Shown one piece after another: positions 22,936 to 32,203 of a stretch of DNA of 64,000 nucleotides. Below the pieces are notes generated by a model. It was given only the letters and a program-made list of their open reading frames with translations, did not search any database and was not told where the DNA came from. Numbering within the stretch: position 1 is the first letter of the stretch; each line of letters starts with the position of its first letter. Position numbers and translations under genes: made by a program. The stretch is from Neurospora intermedia (lineage: Eukaryota > Ascomycota > Sordariomycetes > Sordariales > Sordariaceae). The stretch spans positions 868,001 through 932,000 of the forward strand of contig BTPP01000005.1 in assembly GCA_037102815.1 (NCBI GenBank), given 5' to 3'.

Positions 22936-25900
22936 ATGGCGGACATGGTTGACACAAGCAAGCCCGAGCAAGAGGCTGGAAAGCCCATGGCTGTTCAAGA
23001 CAAGTCAGAGCCAGATGTCGTCGTAGTCGACAGTGACAGCGATGCCGAGGTTGAACCTCAAGGCACAGTTGCCGAACTTTCTCAAGCCAAATCTCCTAAA
23101 AAAGAGATTCCCAACTCCGAGGCAGAGACAGACGGCAGTGTCAGTGGCAAGGAGAGCGAAAAGTGAGTTGACGATAATTCTTCTTCAGAACTCGAACTGA
23201 GGCGGCATTGTCTCTGCCGCTCGAGTTCTTTGCAAGATCCACCCAAAGTACCAACAAACGCTCTTCTTCTTCCCGTTCCGTCTCCCAAAGTCGACTCTTC
23301 CCCTCCAAACATTCGGACTCTTTTGCGCCTTCAACCAACAACAGTCGACGGTTGGGTCTACCAACTGTCAACATATCAGCTTGGCTAACATGGATTATCT
23401 AATTAGGGCTGCTAATACTGTTCTTGCACCTTTGCAAACATCAAGGCGAGTTCACCAAGTACACCCTACTCACATACCATTCATAACTTCCCCCACTTCT
23501 GCCTCAGAATTCCTAGGGTCGCGTGGAGGGGTCCTACCGCACCCGGTAGCAGCAAAGACATCATGTACCTTCACGTGGTTGGCCCTCAAACGGGCAAAAG
23601 TCGGCCTGTTGGCAATTACAATTACCGTTGGTTGTCAGACCCTTCCCTTGTTGATGGCAGCCTAAGAGAGTCACACAATGCCTTTTTACGGCCATTTCGT
23701 GTGTGATCTCTTAGGCTTCATAGTCATCATCAGTCCCTGCCCGCTCACATTGTTTACATCAACATCTCATTCATTTGTTGCCTTCATTCACTTGTATACC
23801 CTTCACGCGCATTGTCATCGTTATCGCAACACACTATCCTTCATCATGGGCAGGTCGAGGCGCCTTCGCAGTTGGTCTGTGATGTTCCCTCGGCTTCTAA
23901 AGACAAGCCCTCTTTGCAACTATATCAAGCCCCTCTCAAACCAGGAACAACCTACTAACTCCTTCTATAGCGCTGACGACAATACCACCACAAAAGACGT
24001 CGAAATGGAACCAAACCCTTCGGACACGGCGGCAACTCACGACTACCTTGATGACGACGACAACAATGATCTCACACCCCCTCCCGAGAGCCCTACCCCG
24101 CCCCCGAGCCACTTCGAGGACACAGTCAGCCATTCCTCTGAGCCGCCTGTCGGCGCTGAGGATGAGATAGTAGTCAACAACGCACGCGCCGTCGAGTCGC
24201 CAGCACCAGCTGACCAGGAAGATGTCGAGATGCCAGATAGTGAGGAGAAGCCGCGCAGGTTGGTCGTGCTCAGCTCTAAGCGAAAGCGAGCAGGCACCGG
24301 CGAGAACGTTCGTGACGACATCTCCGAATCCCCGACGGCCGAGGAGTGGAAGCCACGCAAACCTCGTAGTGGACCCAAGAAGACGCATGGAGTCGGCAAT
24401 GTTAAGAGTGTCAAGCTCGGTTACTGGAGGGATTCGATCGCGGAGGACAAGAGGGATGCTCATTCTGTCATAGGCTTCATCGACGTCCGAGACAGGCTGC
24501 GTACCAAGATCGAAACTGTGTCCAGGGACGGCCGCAGCCTCATTCATCGATATCCGCTGCCGCCTGGCCCTGGCGGTAGTTGGGTTACTTTTGATAAGAT
24601 TGTTTTCGATCCTCACCTGGTCAACCTCGACCACTTCCAGGTCAAGGAGTACGTCAAGGTTCGATACGAGCAGATGCAGAGCAACCACCCGGACGTCAAT
24701 TCACAAGAGGCGTTGCTCGAAGCTGTCCAGCAAGCCATAGCCAGAGTGACCGCCAACCCACCGCCCGAAACCAACGCCTTACCCGCTATCGCGTACGGCC
24801 CTGATATTCCAGAGCATGCCCTCACGAGGCCTGAGCCCAAGAGACGCAAGGTTGTTAGCGCTGCACCTGTCGAGGACGTTCTCGCCGCCGTGGACTTGAG
24901 TGGTCGCCCGTCGCGAGTCGTGGTCGGCACCTGGAAACACTCCAGTGAAGCTAATCGGAAGGATCGGCACGCCGTCCAGGGTGTTTTGGCTCAGAACGAG
25001 AATTTCCGGTGCAAGATTGTCAACCAAAACCCTGACGGTAAGGAGGTCGGTGGAAACTTTCCGCTTGGCGCCGGTCAGATCTGGTGCCAGTGGGAGGATG
25101 TTGACTTCCTCGATCACCTGAAGGGCATGAGCAGGCCGCAGATCAAGGAGTACGTACGCGTCCGCCAGCGCATGATGGATATAGGCGAGCTTCCGGAGGA
25201 TAGGGACAAAAACGACCAGCTGGCAGTGGAAGAGGCCCTCAGGCGTTACGCCCAGGGCTTATCAAAGGATGAGCCCATGACCATCGACCTTGACTCTTCG
25301 CCCGCTTTGCCCATGAGAGGTACCCGCCAACAACAGCAGGAGCGGGCCACAAACGGCAACATGAATGGTGGCTACAACGAGATAGAGGATATCTCGAGAC
25401 CCGCCAGCGTCCCGCCGCCTCAACACCACGAGAACAACTTCCGCCCCATCCGCCAGAGCACCCGCGCCCCCCGCCACTCCCTCCCGGATGTGCAGCTCCG
25501 CGCCGCTAACCGTGGCCCTCAGACACAAACCGTCGTCGACCGCCTGGAACGCACCAACAGCATCGCCCAGCGCGAGATCGCCCGCGTCGAAGCCAGCCAG
25601 ATGCGCGCCGACCAACGCGCCGCCAACCGCGGTTTCCACACCCCGGCCATCCAGCCGTATCCCATGCACCCTCCACCCGCCTCATCCCATTCACAACATC
25701 AACAACAACATCAGCAGCAGCAACAGCATCTTCCCCCCTATGGCGGCGGCGGCAGACCCTCCTCACGCGCAGCTTCCGCAGTTCCCTCCCGCAACGGCAC
25801 CCCTACCACCTCTTATCCCCCCGGCGGCGGCCACGGCCACCACCAGAATCTCCAGCACCCTCAACAAGGTCCCAACGGCAGCGGCAGCGGCAGCGACCGC

Positions 25901-26158
25901 AAATCCCTGTTCGACGATAACATCCAGCGCCTGAACCGGGTCTGGGCCGCGCAGGAGGCCAACAGGATTAAATTTTCGCAGGCGGCGGGCGAGACGGTAC
26001 CCGGCATCAATGATGCCAAGATGTATGCGGGGATCAAGTACGAGCGCAAGTCGTCGGGGCCGTTTGAGGGCAAGTTGGTGTCCCAGGGGACGATTATTAA
26101 TATTGATGGGGAGGATTATGTGGAGTATCGGGTTTTGACGAAGCCGAGTTTTTTCTGA
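22936..26158 (+). CDS. Unknown protein with a tandemly duplicated domain
   Basis: Unrecognised, probably a fungal nuclear protein. Proposed exons are 22936-23162 and 23971-26158 (804 residues). The 808-nt intron starts GTGAGT and ends CTACTAAC...CTATAG, a strong branch and acceptor, but it is very long for this genome and could hide another exon. Residues 28-36 (DVVVVDSDSD) resemble a SUMO-interacting motif. Acidic, Pro-rich and basic segments follow, then two related blocks of about 90 residues (about 223-312 and 391-478). They share a (K/V)xxGxW start, a central HxVxGxxxxxxxxRxKI pattern, and the end (V/I)KEYV(K/R)VR. The C-terminal 300 residues are low-complexity (Gln, His, Pro, Ser), ending with a compact conserved-looking block (MYAGIKYERKSSGPFEGKLV). 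An alternative start within the intron (ATG 23848 or 23678) is in frame with exon 2. Confidence 0.65.
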
Positions 26159-27827
26159 ACTAATCTGGGGAAGGGGGGAGGAGAGGGGGGTGGGTTGGAG
26201 AGAAGAGAAAGAGAGAGAGGGTTGGAGAGAAGGAAAAGAGAGAAGAGAAAGAGGGGGGAGATGGGGATGAAAAGCACGGGGGTAGGGGGGTTGAACCTCG
26301 ACTTGGGAGTGAGTGACTGAGTAATGTTGAAACTAAGCAGGAGCTTCAGTTTGTTTTTCAATGAGCCGGCGTGTGGAAGAGGGAAAAGGACAATTCAGGG
26401 GATGGATTCACGGAGATGGAGAAAATGAAGGAAGGGCGAGAAGAGAGATCTCGTCGATGGGAAGATTCTGCTTCGGCTGGACGAGCATGGAGAGAGAGAT
26501 CGGTTGGGTCAACCATGTTCTCTACCTAGGCTTTGCTCCTTGGGCAGAAAGTCAGCCGCAAACTCGTGGATATCCTTCGCGTTCACAACAACAAGAAGAA
26601 GAAGAAGCGCGATCATTTTACCAGGGCCGCGAGAGCGAGTACAAGGCTACACCACCTATAACACCAGTGGATGGCTTTACGATTGCGGATGACTACTTGG
26701 TCACTGCACGGAAAGAAAGAAAAAGTCTCTGGATTTTTTTTTTTTTGCGGGCGCCAAATACCATCAGCAAACATCTCAATGGGTTATGGTAATGGGTATG
26801 GAGGAAAAAGTTGATCCGCACCAACATAGATAGGTAGGTTAGCATGGTCAGTCAGTCAGGTAGTATTTTATCTCGTCTTCCTTTATCTTTCTTTCCATTC
26901 TATTCTACCTGTCTCTTTTGTCTTTTCTCTTAATCTTATCCGTTTTGGGTTTGTTGTTTCTTCAGTCAATCAAGGTCGCGCTCGTTTCAAGAATACCCCT
27001 TTCCTTCCATCTTTTGAGTTGCGTTGTTTGCGTTTTGCCATTTCCTTTTCCTGATTTTCTCCCGTTCTACTCATCGTCATTATTATCATCAACATCATCA
27101 TCGTCAGGTACTTCTGGACCACTACCATAGCTAAGTAGCGTTTGCGTTCGTTCTTTCCATCTTCAGATCTTCAGATCATGAAAGTTGGTTCGGTTTGGTT
27201 GTGCTTCGGTCGGGTCAAATCAGATCAGGTCAGGTTAGGCGCTTATAAGGCATCATCGTTTCATTTATATTTTTTCACAGAGAAAGTGAGCAGAAAAGTT
27301 TTTCTTTTTTCGTTGTAAGTAGTAGTAGCTGTTTTCGTTTCAGTTCGGTTCAGTTTCGTGGATGGAACGCTGAAAAAAAAAGGGGAGAAAAGGGAAGGGA
27401 ACACAATGGGAAATCAAAGCGTGTGAGGGAAGTAGAATGAGGGAAGACAAAAAAAGGAGGGAGGCGAGGTAGCTTGATAAGTGGATGTTAGCATTTCAAG
27501 GAGTTTGTGGTGGGGTAAAGAAGGCTCCCGTCGATACTAGATCAAAATGATGAGATTGTGCGATATGCATCTGGAGCTTAGTAAGATGAACTTTGGTGCT
27601 TGTTGTGAGTCTGTAAAAGGTTTGTTTCGGACAATCAGAGGCTTCGACTCTCTCGCCTATGAGGATCTTTGACATGGACCTGTCATTCTAGCTTTTCTCT
27701 AATGTACTGCCTGCCTAACTCGGGTATAGTCCTTCTATGGTACAGCACTTTGCAACAGCCTCGAGGCGAGTAACTCTAACTCAACCTCAAGTAATCCACC
27801 ACGATCATCCTCTCTTTCCCCCTAAGT
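26159..27827. other. Convergent intergenic region
   Basis: These 1.7 kb lie between the 3' ends of the unknown gene and SEN54. The first 130 bp are purine-rich (GGGAGA tracts). The remainder has microsatellite-like TTC/ATC runs (27060-27110) and pyrimidine/purine biased patches. Open frames are short and show no family likeness. Confidence 0.6.
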
Positions 27828-29489
27828 CTAGTTCCCCCTACCTCGCCCTCCCCTTCCACCACCCCTTCCACCACCCCTTCCACCACCCCTTCCTCTACTT
27901 CCCCTACCACTATTATTCCCTGACTTCTTGCCTCCTCCTCCACCACCACCACCACGACCACCCCTTCTCGGCCCTCCACTCACCCTCACATCATAATTCC
28001 TAAACAACTCCTCCTTTGCAAACCCGCCCTCGGCAAACCTCATATAGTTGATCACCCCATGATCATTCACCGCCAACAAGACATTTCTGTACCCATGTTT
28101 CAAGCGAGCATAAAGTCTTGCCGGGCCTCCCGCAAGCCATTCCGCCTTGGGGAGATCGGCGGGTGCGGAGGCGAGTAAGCTAGAAATCTCGGAGAGGGTG
28201 GGGATAGATGTGTCCTTTGCGGAGATGACGCTGATGTAGAAGTCCGGGGGCGGGGGGCGGGTGCGAGTGAATTTTGTGGAGGCTTTGTAGACGTGGTAGT
28301 GGATTTTGTAGGGTGAGTTGGAATCGGAATCATCAGATTCTGGAGATTGGGTCTTCTGAGGCTGATTGTCGGTGGGAGAGCTCGAGGGGCGGAGAGAGAG
28401 GTAGTTGTAGATGGTGTTGTATGAGCGGTAAAAGCCTGGCGGGACGAGAGGGCCGTAAGGCGGGGGGTCGGTGGGGGAAGATTTCGATTGAGGCAAGCAG
28501 GAGATGAGCCATTCTGTGACGGATTTGGGCTTGAATGCTGGTTGTGTTGTTGTCGTAAGTTGAGTGTCCTCCTGGACAGGAAGAGGGTTGGTAGGTGCCC
28601 GGATGACGTTGTAGCCTGCTCGCTTCAGGTGGCTGAAGACTTGGAACTTTTGCAAGCTGACTTTGCCTCGTTCTCCGTCTTCGCCGATGAGCAGAGCGTA
28701 CGCTGCCTGGAGGGACAGTGGCAAGCCGTATTTGTACTCGTCATCCTCGTCCTCCTCCTCGTCCTCCTCGGTTTGTTCTCCTTCACCCTCGGCAGAAGTA
28801 GTAGCAGCCGCAGCCGCCACCGATCCATCAGCAGGAAAAACCTCCTCGATCCCTCTCATAGGCCACCACAGATCCAAACTCCCTCTCTCTAACAGATACA
28901 GCGCCTCCTCAGGTAACAACCACTCCCTTCCCCTCGCCGGCCTATCCTTGGGCAACCCCGTGACCGCCCTGCCGAGACTCTGGCTAGCCACATTGGTATG
29001 TTCCAAAAGCACCACGCGATCTCGCACATGCAGCGGCGGCAACTTCCTGTCCTTTTCCTCCTCGTTATCATCCTCCCCTCCTCCCTCTTTTCCCCTCTTG
29101 GACTTCTGCTGCTCCCAATCCTCCGGCCAGTCCTTCCACCAATCAGGAAAATACCAGCCCCTGCACCACCCCGAAGCCGATTTGGTATTATGCACGCGGG
29201 TATAACTCAGAACATCGCGCATGGCGTCGCGGCTGGCGTCGAGCGCGGATGCCTGCGCGCGCGTGCCGTGCGACTCAAAGTCCTTTTCGCCCTTGCGAAT
29301 GGTTTGCGCGCTGATGTTTTTGGTTTTGGAGTAGGTGGAGGCAAAAAGGCGGAAGTCGGCGGTGGGTGCGTCTTCGGCTTCTTCGACTTCGTCCATCATG
29401 GCGGCAGCGTCTCCGGTCGCGTTGTTGGTGGTGGTGGAGGGAGGAGGGACGAGGGAGGGGTTATCTTCTAGGTCGTCGTCTAGAGGCAT
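27828..29489 (-). CDS. sen54: tRNA-splicing endonuclease subunit Sen54
   Basis: Structural subunit of the heterotetrameric Sen2-Sen34-Sen15-Sen54 nuclease that excises introns from pre-tRNA; Sen54 pairs with Sen2. Single exon, 553 residues, ATG at 29489. The N-terminal Sen54 domain is clear around residues 80-200, with GWCRGWYFPDWW, LGRAVTGLPKDR and the signature WLLPEEALYLLERGSLDLWW. An acidic low-complexity insert (EEDEEEDEDD) interrupts the middle. The C-terminal nuclease-like fold follows, with LQAAYALLI, LQKFQVFSHLKRAGYNVIRA and LKHGYRNVLLAVNDHGVINY. The last 50 residues are an Arg/Gly-rich tail encoded by short tandem repeats, which is not part of the usual family core. An intron-bearing tRNA gene, a possible substrate, lies 300 bp upstream; that is probably chance. 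Confidence 0.92.
   Translation of the reverse strand: MPLDDDLEDNPSLVPPPSTTTNNATGDAAAMMDEVEEAEDAPTADFRLFASTYSKTKNISAQTIRKGEKDFESHGTRAQASALDASRDAMRDVLSYTRVHNTKSASGWCRGWYFPDWWKDWPEDWEQQKSKRGKEGGGEDDNEEEKDRKLPPLHVRDRVVLLEHTNVASQSLGRAVTGLPKDRPARGREWLLPEEALYLLERGSLDLWWPMRGIEEVFPADGSVAAAAATTSAEGEGEQTEEDEEEDEDDEYKYGLPLSLQAAYALLIGEDGERGKVSLQKFQVFSHLKRAGYNVIRAPTNPLPVQEDTQLTTTTQPAFKPKSVTEWLISCLPQSKSSPTDPPPYGPLVPPGFYRSYNTIYNYLSLRPSSSPTDNQPQKTQSPESDDSDSNSPYKIHYHVYKASTKFTRTRPPPPDFYISVISAKDTSIPTLSEISSLLASAPADLPKAEWLAGGPARLYARLKHGYRNVLLAVNDHGVINYMRFAEGGFAKEELFRNYDVRVSGGPRRGGRGGGGGGGGKKSGNNSGRGSRGRGGGRGGGRGGGRGGRGRGN
27854..27893. repeat. 12-bp tandem repeat in the Sen54 tail
   Basis: Three and a third copies of TTCCACCACCCC, encoding Gly-Gly-Gly-Arg on the minus strand. 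The unit is a multiple of three, so copy-number change would lengthen the RGG tail without shifting the frame. Confidence 0.85.
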
Positions 29490-29787
29490 CTTGGCTGTGG
29501 TTTTGTGTGTAGTTTGTTGGTTGGTGATGGTGCTCTGCTGGGCAGAATTGTCAATCTGATGTCTTTTTGATTTTCAGGCTGGTGAAAATGTGTCAATCGT
29601 ATGTGTTGTTAAAGTGAGGAAGTTTAGAATGAGAAAGGCACAAGTAAGGAAGTTCTGCATGAAGTCGAAAAATAAAGTGGATCCGTTAGTTGACTTGTGA
29701 AACTTACCTACTCCATAGCTGCCTGCCACGTACACTAAGTAGTACATATTGAGCTAAGCGCACCTTAACCTTTCAACAAGCTCACTA

Positions 29788-29888
29788 GGCAAGGTGGCCG
29801 AGTGGTTAAGGCGTTGTGTTTAGGTTATCTAATGATTAACTTGAAACCGCAATGGGAAACCTCGCGAGTTCGAATCTCGTCCTTGTCA
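29788..29888 (+). tRNA. tRNA-Leu(UAG) with a 22-nt intron
   Basis: Class II tRNA folded by eye. The acceptor stem GGCAAGG (29788-29794) pairs with CCTTGTC (29881-29887), with one G-U pair, and is followed by discriminator A (29888), typical of Leu. The D arm GCCGAGTGGTTAAGGC follows. The anticodon stem TTGTG (29814-29818) pairs with CGCAA (29848-29852). The loop TTTAGG...C has anticodon TAG at 29821-29823. The intron occupies 29825-29846, between positions 37 and 38, the canonical site for Sen-complex splicing. A variable arm (TGGGAAACC) and T arm (GCGAG TTCGAAT CTCGT) complete it. Internal A box TGGCCGAGTGG (29795-29805) and B box GAGTTCGAATC are intact. A Ser identity was considered because the 5' half resembles fungal tRNA-Ser, but the discriminator and anticodon point to Leu. 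Confidence 0.93.
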
Positions 29889-29899
29889 ACGCAAATATC

Positions 29900-29906
29900 T
29901 TTTTTT
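29900..29906 (+). terminator. RNA polymerase III terminator of tRNA-Leu
   Basis: Run of seven T on the coding strand, 11 bp after the end of the tRNA gene, the standard Pol III stop signal. Confidence 0.85.
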
Positions 29907-30331
29907 GCTGGTCTTTCCTCTCCTTGTCTATGGTATTGTCGCTGGTCATTGAACCTCCTTTTTGTCAAACGTATGTTCCTGGATCCACCGTAAAGCCTCA
30001 ATGATGTCACATTCGAGGAAAGGTCTGTGTCTGTTTCATTAACCCTCTTCATTCCGCTGCCTGAACGCCTTCCAACACCGTACGCCCATAAAGTTATCTG
30101 ATATGACTGGCTTGTTTGCCATTGCTTGCCTCTCAAACTAATAAACGTACATATCCGCCCAACGTCTCATTGACAGCCTCCACAATTATCAAAAGACTCG
30201 TATATCCCTTTGACAACAATGCCACCGTTGTGTTCCCACCCACTTTATAAGAAGTAGAAAATTGTCACCCTAATCATTATGATCTTTGTCCCTTTATTGA
30301 CCTGCCGTTCTAGCCCCGGTATATCCTCCGA
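29907..30331. other. Intergenic region downstream of tRNA-Leu
   Basis: About 425 bp with no gene that I can support. Confidence 0.55.
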
Positions 30332-30553
30332 TTAAGTCATCATACCAGAAAACCCCAAGAACCCCCGCAACATGTTACCGAGCAACGCCCCGAAAGCACC
30401 CGCCTGAGTAGTCCCTTCCGACATACTTGACAGTTGTGTGAATATAAACAAACCCATAAGCATGCAGAATCTGATGCCAGCCTGTCGGTGGAAGATGTTC
30501 CAACTGAGAATCTTCATTGTTCGTCGCGGCTCAACAATAGCAGTGCTCTTCAT
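30332..30553 (-). CDS. Possible small membrane protein, hypothetical
   Basis: Open frame of 73 residues from the ATG at 30553. It has one hydrophobic stretch (IRFCMLMGLFIFTQL) preceded by basic residues, then a Gly/Ala-rich segment (AGAFGALLGNMLRGFLG). The composition is protein-like for a single-pass membrane peptide, and the frame stays open upstream to 30619 without an ATG. I do not recognise a family. It could also be the last exon of an unseen gene or a chance frame. Confidence 0.3.
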   Translation of the reverse strand: MKSTAIVEPRRTMKILSWNIFHRQAGIRFCMLMGLFIFTQLSSMSEGTTQAGAFGALLGNMLRGFLGFSGMMT

Positions 30554-30864
30554 GGCACCCCGTAGTCTCCCGAGGTGCCGCTCGAAGAGTCGCCGCGGAC
30601 CATGGAGTACTTCCACCACGTATTAGATTGTACCCTGTGCTGGTGGGCTATCGACCCTAGTCAAGGTCACGGCCGTACAGCATGATGAATGTGTGTGACA
30701 GCATTCTTTTCAACGCCACGTTGGCTGTTCGACCCCAAGTTGCCCGGTGTTTGTCGAGCGGCCTCCTCTCTTCTCGATGGACGGGGTGTTGTACTCTGAC
30801 CCCAGATTCCGTGGACAGCGTGATCACACCGACAACATGCCAGTTGTCGGTTACCGGTTTCCAT
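30554..30864. other. Spacer downstream of the arrestin-fold gene
   Basis: 311 bp, probably the 3' UTR of the minus-strand arrestin-fold gene. Nothing else is evident. Confidence 0.5.
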
Positions 30865-32203
30865 TCACTCGATCAGCATCTTCTTCACTCCTCCCACCTC
30901 GCAAAGCCCGAGATGCCGTATTGCATCTCGCTCGTTGGATCGGACAATGACTCGGTCCGGTAGCATCGGATTGTTTGGGTCGACCTTGGATGCATCCTTT
31001 GCTGCTTGCTCAATCGCGTCCATTTCATCCCTACACGCTTGCTGGTCCATTGGGCAAATCACGATCGGTTGTCGTAGAGTAATGTCCCTTGCAGAGTTCA
31101 TGTGTGCCTGTGGAGGTATAAGTGACCGATCTGTCTAATGTATTCAGTTGCTCAACTCACTTTTATGCTCAAAAAGAACTCAATCTTGTACAATGTTGAT
31201 GACGTCGTAAAGCTCGTAACTTCGTACATGGGAAACCCGGGTTTTCCGCGCTTGACAATGCCGTCGGGGTCTCGTAGATCTCGCGCCGGAAAGACAAGCC
31301 CCAAGTTCGTGACATAGCCGGTCTCGGTCAACTTGACCCCTACTGGTTGTGTGTGCTTTGCGATCTTGTTGATTTTCTTGGTTGGTTCGTCGCCCTCGGG
31401 GTTGAATGTGATTTCCTCCTCGATGGCCAACGTTATCTTATTTATCGTAACTTTTTTTGCCTTGTTCATCATGTCCGGATTTGGGGCCAGCTTGATAAAG
31501 ACTGTTATTGGATCTAATGGCCCATAGCTCCATTTTGGTAGTGAGATGCCCAAGGTCACGATGCTATCCGCCGTGACAACCTTGCTTTCGGGCCGGTTGT
31601 ACATTCCAAATGTCGAAAGGGTATCGTATCGCTGTATTGGTATGGGGAAGGTGTACCTGTTTTGTGTGCTTTGGCCTTGCTGGACAGTAACCACGAGCTC
31701 GTAGTATGTTTCGGCGATTCGGCTGGGCAGTTGCAAGCTCGCAGGCGGAATTCGACGATTTATTTCTTCTCCTCCCCGGCCATAGGGTATAAATATCTGG
31801 AACGGCAGGTCCATTGCTATTACGCTCTCCGCCTCTTTTCCCGATACACACCGGAATAGCAGCACCTCTTTGCCCACCAGGTCCACGGTTTCGCGTCGCG
31901 GTGTGCCGAGATGTCGTTTCGCCATGCTCTCGGCAGCAGGGTGTATGGTTTCTCGTCGCTGGAGGCAGATGCGCACCATGGATACGCTGACGGGTGCGGA
32001 AAAGCCGGCGCTTGGTCGGATCTCGACTTTCCCTACTATTCTTGGCTATGAGGGCGCAAGTTAGCATCAGCGACGTGCGCGCAAACGAGAAGAAAACTCA
32101 CCAACGTGGCAGAGATACCGGGGTAGCCCACCAGAAAGCTGCTATTGGGTGGTCCCGATATCCTCACTGTGGCCGGAGCATATTGGGCAACTAATGCATT
32201 CAT
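30865..32203 (-). CDS. Arrestin-fold domain protein
   Basis: Three exons on the minus strand: 32102-32203, 31161-32045 and 30865-31107. Introns are 56 and 53 nt with GTGAGT donors, giving 409 residues. The joined N-terminus is arrestin-like: VRISGPPNSSFLVGYPGISA, then TLPRIVGKVEIRP, a beta-strand pattern with hydrophobic residues at alternate positions, and MVRICLQRRETI. The middle holds typical arrestin-C strands (VTLGISLPKWSYGPLDPITV and NKITLAIEEEITF). Fungal alpha-arrestins act as adaptors that bring Rsp5-type ubiquitin ligases to membrane transporters. No PPxY motif for such binding is visible here, so the adaptor role is uncertain. The protein ends soon after the second arrestin lobe, without the long low-complexity tail common in Art/Rod-type members. 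The start at 32203 is chosen because it gives the first in-frame Met before the arrestin fold. Confidence 0.8.
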
